The notes beneath the pieces were generated by a model, which was not told the origin of the DNA, did no database searches, and worked only from the letters and a program-made list of their open reading frames with translations. From Shimia sp040370365 (GTDB taxonomy: Bacteria; Pseudomonadota; Alphaproteobacteria; Rhodobacterales; Rhodobacteraceae): 64,000 nucleotides of DNA. Below, piece by piece: positions 58,935 through 64,000 of the stretch. Made by a program: the position numbers and the translations under genes. The stretch is from positions 806,001 through 870,000 of the forward strand of contig NZ_BAABWQ010000003.1 in NCBI RefSeq assembly GCF_040370365.1, given 5' to 3'. The first letter of the stretch is position 1. Every line of letters starts with the position of its first letter.

Positions 58935-61730
58935 ATGAGCTTTGGCAAAGGATGTCATCTGCATCTGATAGACGGGTCGGCCTTTATCTTCAGAGCCTAT
59001 CACGCACTGCCTCCCCTCACCCGCAAATCTGACGGCTTGCCGGTTGGCGCTGTGGCGGGTTTTTGCAACATGCTGCAACGGTATATTGAGGACAACTCCG
59101 GCCCGGATGCACCCACCCATGTGGCTGTGATTTTTGACTATTCCGGCAAATCGTTTCGCAACGAGATGTATGACCAGTACAAAGCCAACCGCCCCCCTGC
59201 GCCGGAAGACCTTGTCCCACAGTTTCCGTTAACCCGTGACGCCACCCGGGCGTTCAACATCGCCTGCAAAGAAATAGAGGGCTTTGAGGCTGATGACATT
59301 ATCGCCACGTTGGCCTGTCAGGCCCGCGAGGCTGGTGGTGAGTGCACAATCATCAGCTCTGACAAAGACCTGATGCAGCTTGTGGGTGATGGCGTTGTGA
59401 TGTTTGACGCGATGAAAAACAAACGCATTGATCGCGAGGGGGTACAGGAAAAATTTGGTGTCGGCCCTGAACGTGTGGTGGATGTACAGGCTCTGGCGGG
59501 TGACAGTGTGGACAACGTGCCCGGCGCGCCCGGGATCGGGATCAAAACCGCGGCTCTGTTGATCAATGAATTTGGCGATCTGGAAAGTCTTCTGGATCGG
59601 GCCGAGGAAATCAAACAGCCCAAGCGCCGCCAAACGCTGATCGAAAAGCGCGAGCAGATAGAACTGTCCAAAAAGCTGGTTCAGCTAGATTGCGAGATGG
59701 AGCTCGGGTTCACAATCGATGAGCTGGAAGTGCGTGACCCGGAGCCCGAAGCTTTGCTGGGGTTCCTCGCAGAAATGGAATTCCGCACGCAGATCAAACG
59801 TGCGGCAGATAAGCTGGGTGTTGACGCGCCAACCATTGCAGAGCCTACGGTGTCTGAAGATGCAGCCCCTGCCGAAGACGATGTGCCGTTTGATGCGGAG
59901 AAATACGAATGGGTACGCGACCGCGCAGCGCTGGATCGCTGGATCGCAGCCATCATGAAGCGTGGCTATGTGGCGGTGGACACCGAAACCAATTCGCTCA
60001 ACGAGATGGTGGCGGAACTTGCGGGCATCTGTCTCAGCGTGGAGGTGGGCGAAGCGTGCTATATCCCTGTGGGCCACAAAAAAGGTGCAAGCGACGATCT
60101 GTTTGGCGGGGACGAGCCACAAGAAGGCCAGATGCCGCTCAATGAGGTGCTCGACGCGCTCAAACCCATGCTGGAAGACCCGTCCATCCTGAAAATCTTC
60201 CAAAACGCCAAATATGACTGCAAGGTCTTGGCCAACTACAATATCGCCGTGGCACCGATTGATGACACGATGCTGCTGTCCTATGCGTTGCACGCCGGAG
60301 AGCACAACCACGGTATGGACGCGCTGTCTGAACGCTATCTTAGCCACCAGCCGATCTCGATCAAAACGCTTTTGGGCACTGGCAAAAGCGCGATCACCTT
60401 TGACAAAGTTCCACTTGAAGACGCGGTGAAATATGCGGCGGAAGACGCAGACGTCACGCTGCGCCTGTGGAAGCTGTTCAAGCCCAAACTGCATCGCAAA
60501 CAAGTCACCAGCGTCTATGAAACGCTGGAGCGCCCTTTGGTGCCGGTTTTGGCACAAATGGAACGCCATGGCGTCAAAGTGGATCGCGACACACTCAGCC
60601 GCATGTCCAACGCGTTTGCCCAAAAAATGGCCGCGCTTGAGGCCGAAATCCACGCGCTGGCAGGCCGCAGTTTCAACGTCGGCAGCCCCAAACAGTTGGG
60701 CGAAATCCTGTTTGACGAAATGGCGCTGCCCGGCGGCAAGAAAGGCAAGACAGGCGCCTATGCCACCGGCGTCGATGTTCTGGAAGACTTGGCCACCGAA
60801 CATGCCTTGCCGGGTCTGGTTCTGGATTGGCGGCAATTGAGCAAGTTGAAGTCGACCTACACCGATGCGTTGCAAACCCACATCAATGCCGACACAGGCC
60901 GGGTTCATACCTCATATGTTCAAACCGGGGCCAACACCGGACGTCTGGCGTCCACCGACCCAAACCTACAGAACATTCCCGTGCGCAGCGAAGAAGGCCG
61001 GCGCATTCGCGAAGCTTTTGTCGCGGAAGAAGGCAAAACGCTGATCTCTCTGGATTACTCACAAGTGGAGTTGCGTATCTTGGCGCACATCGCTGAGATC
61101 GACGCGCTGAAGGCGGCATTTCGTGATGGCCATGACATTCACGCCATGACCGCCTCAGAAGTGTTCGGTGTGCCGATGGACGAGATGACAAGCGACATTC
61201 GAAGCCGCGCCAAAGCGATCAATTTTGGCGTTATCTACGGCATTTCTGGCTTTGGTTTGGCGCGTAATTTGCGCATTCCGCGCGGCGAGGCGCAGGATTT
61301 CATCAACCGCTACTTTGAGCGCTTTCCGGGCATCCGCACCTATATGGACACCACCAAAGAGTTCGCCAAAGAACACGGCTATGTGCAAACTCTGTTTGGA
61401 CGCAAAATCCACACACCGGAAATCGGAGCAAAAGGCCCACGTGCAAGTTTTGCCTACCGCGCAGCGATAAATGCGCCGATCCAAGGCACCGCCGCCGACA
61501 TCATCCGTCGCGCCATGGTGCGTATGCCCAAAGCGATTGAAAATCTGCCCGCAAAAATGCTGCTTCAGGTGCACGATGAACTGATCTTTGAGGTGGAAGA
61601 CAGTGCGGTGGAGGAAACCATCAGCGTCGCGCGCGATGTGATGCAAACCGCCACCGAGCCTGCGATCAAACTGGATGTTCCTCTGATCGTGGATGCAGGA
61701 CAGGGCGCAAACTGGGCAGAGGCGCATTAA
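58935..61730 (+). CDS. polA: DNA polymerase I
   Basis: 931 residues from the ATG at 58935, behind GGGAG. Residues about 1-290 are the 5'-3' exonuclease (LHLIDGSAFIFRAYHALPPL, EADDIIATLA, ISSDKDLMQLV). Residues about 325-530 are the 3'-5' exonuclease with intact Asp/Glu in VAVDTETNSL, so proofreading is probably active. The polymerase follows: motif A SLDYSQVELRILAHI near 708, motif B RSRAKAINFGVIYGISGFGLAR near 756 and motif C LQVHDELIFEV near 880. Apparently a single-gene unit. Confidence 0.97.
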   Translation: MSFGKGCHLHLIDGSAFIFRAYHALPPLTRKSDGLPVGAVAGFCNMLQRYIEDNSGPDAPTHVAVIFDYSGKSFRNEMYDQYKANRPPAPEDLVPQFPLTRDATRAFNIACKEIEGFEADDIIATLACQAREAGGECTIISSDKDLMQLVGDGVVMFDAMKNKRIDREGVQEKFGVGPERVVDVQALAGDSVDNVPGAPGIGIKTAALLINEFGDLESLLDRAEEIKQPKRRQTLIEKREQIELSKKLVQLDCEMELGFTIDELEVRDPEPEALLGFLAEMEFRTQIKRAADKLGVDAPTIAEPTVSEDAAPAEDDVPFDAEKYEWVRDRAALDRWIAAIMKRGYVAVDTETNSLNEMVAELAGICLSVEVGEACYIPVGHKKGASDDLFGGDEPQEGQMPLNEVLDALKPMLEDPSILKIFQNAKYDCKVLANYNIAVAPIDDTMLLSYALHAGEHNHGMDALSERYLSHQPISIKTLLGTGKSAITFDKVPLEDAVKYAAEDADVTLRLWKLFKPKLHRKQVTSVYETLERPLVPVLAQMERHGVKVDRDTLSRMSNAFAQKMAALEAEIHALAGRSFNVGSPKQLGEILFDEMALPGGKKGKTGAYATGVDVLEDLATEHALPGLVLDWRQLSKLKSTYTDALQTHINADTGRVHTSYVQTGANTGRLASTDPNLQNIPVRSEEGRRIREAFVAEEGKTLISLDYSQVELRILAHIAEIDALKAAFRDGHDIHAMTASEVFGVPMDEMTSDIRSRAKAINFGVIYGISGFGLARNLRIPRGEAQDFINRYFERFPGIRTYMDTTKEFAKEHGYVQTLFGRKIHTPEIGAKGPRASFAYRAAINAPIQGTAADIIRRAMVRMPKAIENLPAKMLLQVHDELIFEVEDSAVEETISVARDVMQTATEPAIKLDVPLIVDAGQGANWAEAH

Positions 61731-61768
61731 GGCGCGTCTACACCTTACATCCATTGTCCAAATCTCCT

Positions 61769-61810
61769 ATGCGCTGCCCGGCCCGTCTATCGACACTTCA
61801 GGCAGCGCAT
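61769..61810. terminator. Inverted repeat between convergent polA and hyi
   Basis: ATGCGCTGCC (61769-61778) and GGCAGCGCAT (61801-61810) are perfect complements with a 22-base loop between the two stop codons. There is no T-run, so a terminator role is only likely, not certain. Confidence 0.5.
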
Positions 61811-62562
61811 CAGGTCAGCCAGCCCAAGCCCTGCTCAGTGCGTTTTGACGGTTTGTACTCCGCACTGACGACACCGTCATATCCGGTTTCATCCAACATC
61901 TTGAAAAACGCCGCGTAATCGAGATGTTCGCTGGAAAACGGCTCATGCCGGTCCGGCAAACCGGCGATCTGAATGTGGCGGACGCGTTCTTTGTGTTTCT
62001 CCCAGCACGCCATCACATCGCCCTCAATGCGGAAGGCGTGGTATGTGTCAAATTGCATGGCCAGATTGGGCGCATTCACCTCGTCCAGGATATCAGCGGC
62101 AAGATCAAAATCATTTAAGAAATAGCCCGGCATATCGTCATCGTTGATCGGCTCAATGGTCAGTTGTTTTTTGGGGGCAAATTTGCAGGCCCATTTCAGG
62201 TTCTCGACAAAGACGTCCCGTGCCTGCGGACCGGAAGCAGCGCCCGCCATAATGTGAACAATGCGCGCCTTGAGCAGGTCTGCGTAGCGCAAGGTGCGGC
62301 GAAAATCGCGTTGAAACCGATCTGACAAACCGGGCACAGCGGCAAACCCACGCTCGCCCCCGGTGTAATTTGGCGGCGGACAGTTGATCAGCTCGAGAGA
62401 CAACCCGTTGCGGATAAGCGCGCGTTGGGTTTCAGGTGCCGATGTTTCATATGGAAACAGCACTTCGACCGAAGAAAAACCAGCTGCAGACGCTGCTTCG
62501 TAGCGGTCAAGCTCTGGGAACTCGGAAAACAACATCGTCAAATTGGCGGAAAATCGCGGCAT
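61810..62562 (-). CDS. hyi: Hydroxypyruvate isomerase-like TIM-barrel protein
   Basis: 250 residues of the xylose-isomerase-like barrel family, cytoplasmic. Typical segments are RFSANLTMLFSEFPELDRY at the N-terminus, GFSSVEVLFPYE near 28, HIMAGAASG near 105, LTIEPINDDDMPGYFL near 135 with the metal-binding Glu, QFDTYHAF near 170 and VSAEYKPS near 235. Hyi interconverts hydroxypyruvate and tartronate semialdehyde in glyoxylate metabolism. No glyoxylate-pathway neighbour is in the window, so a related sugar isomerase is also possible. Confidence 0.86.
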   Translation of the reverse strand: MPRFSANLTMLFSEFPELDRYEAASAAGFSSVEVLFPYETSAPETQRALIRNGLSLELINCPPPNYTGGERGFAAVPGLSDRFQRDFRRTLRYADLLKARIVHIMAGAASGPQARDVFVENLKWACKFAPKKQLTIEPINDDDMPGYFLNDFDLAADILDEVNAPNLAMQFDTYHAFRIEGDVMACWEKHKERVRHIQIAGLPDRHEPFSSEHLDYAAFFKMLDETGYDGVVSAEYKPSKRTEQGLGWLT

Positions 62563-62652
62563 ATGAGGCTCCTCACCGCCGTTTATTCCAGCTTTGCAGA
62601 GCGGCTTACAGTCTGAAATTCCGCAATTTTGAGCGATCGGCGGAGGTATGCC

Positions 62653-63255
62653 TTATCCCAGAGCACTGGATGGTAGAAACGGGAAAAACGCTCCCGAAGA
62701 CATCACACCGAAATAGCGCTCACCATCTTGCTCTTGGTGCACCGCGAGATCCACAAGCCGATAGAATGCTTTGCGCGAGATGCGTGCCTCAAGATTGGCA
62801 CGGACGGTGATGTAGGGCGCAGGCTCATCCGTCTCAGGGTCAATCTCGACGCGAATTGGGTTTTCTGGACCCGCCACCGCCATGTCACCCACATGGGTTT
62901 CAAACGTCAGCACTTGTCCCTGCCCAGTGCCTGTTTGCGTAAAATCATCGGACACAAACGGGACGTCCTCAACCGTGATGCCCACTTTCTCAACCGGAGT
63001 GACCAGGACGTAGTGATCACCATCTTTGCGCAAAATATTTGAAAACAGACGCACCATGGCGGGACGGTTGATCGGGCTGCCTTGATAAAACCAAGTCCCA
63101 TCGCGCGCGATGCGCATGTCCAGATCACCGCAATGTGGCGGGTTCCAAAGGTGCACAGGCGCCGGGCCGCGGCCTTTGGCAGCGGCATTTGCGGAGGCGG
63201 CGATGGCGTTTGCGTCTACATTCACAGGAAATTGTTCCCTCATTGTTTTTGCCAT
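62653..63255 (-). CDS. DUF1285-domain protein
   Basis: 200 residues from the ATG at 63255; an ATG 12 bases on is also possible. The family pattern is plain: HLWNPPHCGDLDMRIARDGTWFYQGSPINRPAMVRLFS at about 37-74, DHYVLVTPVEKVGITVEDVPFV and a final YFGVMSSGAFFPF. It is soluble and of unknown function. Divergent from a MoxR-type ATPase gene, with 56 bp between starts. Confidence 0.87.
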   Translation of the reverse strand: MAKTMREQFPVNVDANAIAASANAAAKGRGPAPVHLWNPPHCGDLDMRIARDGTWFYQGSPINRPAMVRLFSNILRKDGDHYVLVTPVEKVGITVEDVPFVSDDFTQTGTGQGQVLTFETHVGDMAVAGPENPIRVEIDPETDEPAPYITVRANLEARISRKAFYRLVDLAVHQEQDGERYFGVMSSGAFFPFLPSSALG

Positions 63256-63311
63256 TTCATCTGAGCGCGTTACTGTCAACGTAAGCGGACAAACACAACG
63301 GGAGTGACTCC

Positions 63312-64000
63312 ATGTCAGATGAGACCGATCTTGTCGCAGAGATTGACGTGTTGGGGACAAAACTGGCGGCGGCCAGAGAGGCAATCACCCGACGATTCAT
63401 CGGCCAAGAACGGGTTGTCGATCTGACGCTTTCGGCCTTACTTTGTGGGGGACACGCGCTGTTGATCGGTCTTCCAGGCCTTGGCAAAACCCGACTGGTA
63501 GACACGCTTTCCACCGTGATGGGGCTCCATGGAAATCGGGTGCAATTCACCCCGGATCTGATGCCGGCGGATATTCTTGGATCTGAAGTTTTGGAGAAAG
63601 CGAAGGGCGGCACGCGCAACTTCCGATTCGTGCCGGGCCCGATTTTCTGTCAGCTGCTGATGGCGGACGAAATCAACCGGGCCAGCCCGCGCACGCAATC
63701 CGCGTTGTTGCAGGCGATGCAGGAAAAGCAAGTGACGGTGGCAGGTGAAGATCGGCCATTGGATGCGCCGTTTCACGTGCTCGCCACACAAAACCCAATT
63801 GAGCAAGAAGGCACCTACCCTTTGCCAGAGGCGCAGCTTGATCGCTTTTTGGTTCAGATTGACGTCCCCTACCCGGACCGCGACACCGAACGGGACATTT
63901 TGTTGGCCACAACCGGCGCCACCGAAGAGGACGCCCATGAGGTTTTCACCGCTGACGAGTTGATCGCAGCGCAAATGTTGCTGCGCCGCATGCCCGTTGG
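63312..64000 (+). CDS. MoxR-type AAA+ ATPase, 3'-truncated by window edge
   Basis: It begins at ATG 63312 after GGGAGTGACTCC, and the frame stays open to the window end (about 229 residues seen). Walker A is IGLPGLGKTRLVDTL near residue 52, then FTPDLMPADILGSEVL near 80. Walker B is LLMADEINRASPRTQSALLQAMQE near 115, and sensor 1 is VLATQNPIEQEGTYPLPEAQLDRFL near 155. MoxR ATPases act as chaperones for metal or cofactor insertion or signalling. They usually precede a DUF58/von Willebrand-A protein gene, which would lie beyond this window. Confidence 0.93.
   Translation, partial: MSDETDLVAEIDVLGTKLAAAREAITRRFIGQERVVDLTLSALLCGGHALLIGLPGLGKTRLVDTLSTVMGLHGNRVQFTPDLMPADILGSEVLEKAKGGTRNFRFVPGPIFCQLLMADEINRASPRTQSALLQAMQEKQVTVAGEDRPLDAPFHVLATQNPIEQEGTYPLPEAQLDRFLVQIDVPYPDRDTERDILLATTGATEEDAHEVFTADELIAAQMLLRRMPV

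Noticed and set aside
1..64000. CRISPR arrays, tRNA/rRNA genes, insertion sequences or prophage genes
   Set aside because: No regularly spaced repeats, cloverleaf-like genes, transposase, integrase or phage structural motifs were noticed while reading; a dedicated RNA and repeat scan was not run.

Overview
The window looks like a chromosomal segment of a marine Rhodobacterales (Roseobacter-group) alphaproteobacterium. The evidence is gene content and style: moderately GC-rich DNA, many ATGA/GTGA stop-start overlaps, a Hint-domain protein, DUF1285 and DUF3775 proteins, a thi operon arranged thiD-O-S-G-E-F, a MutL with the endonuclease motif of Dam-less bacteria, and a LYS1/LYS9-type saccharopine pair. 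I see no rRNA, tRNA, CRISPR array, integrase or transposase.

Left third (1-24.8 kb): a secondary-metabolism and polysaccharide locus. It opens with the 3' end of a type I PKS (KR-DH-ACP-TE). Coupled by 4-base overlaps follow a GT2 glycosyltransferase, an unusual NRPS (formyltransferase-like domain, partial condensation domain, adenylation domain interrupted by a luciferase-like monooxygenase, carrier protein) and a phosphopantetheinyl transferase. A Wzz-type chain-length protein follows 73 bp on. After a 490-bp AT-rich leader with a long palindrome come an ExoY-like initiating sugar transferase, a Wzy/O-antigen-ligase-like membrane protein, an acyltransferase-GMC oxidoreductase-SDR operon, a reversed WecG/TagA transferase, a second operon (Gfo/Idh oxidoreductase, epimerase, GT4, GT2) and a CpsD-like protein whose Walker A motif lacks its lysine.

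Middle (24.8-44.6 kb): a hybrid sensor kinase coupled to a periplasmic binding protein. Next is a ten-gene thiamin operon on the minus strand behind a TPP riboswitch; it covers thiazole synthesis, phosphate coupling and salvage/import of pyrimidine precursors, and thiC is not in the window. A YHS-domain protein and a divergent TetR regulator share an intergenic region with two operator-like repeats. Then come deoC with a tandem aldehyde dehydrogenase, and a divergent SitABCD-type metal ABC transporter preceded by two Fur-family-like boxes.

Right third (44.6-64 kb): mostly housekeeping and catabolism. It holds a fused hydantoinase/5-oxoprolinase, a class III aminotransferase, mutL-rmuC, DUF3775 and Hint-domain proteins, a TetR repressor facing a flavodoxin-fold reductase across three identical-type palindromes, the saccharopine dehydrogenase pair, polA, hydroxypyruvate isomerase, a DUF1285 protein, and the start of a MoxR-type AAA ATPase that runs off the window.

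All functions are read from motifs and context by eye; no database search was run.
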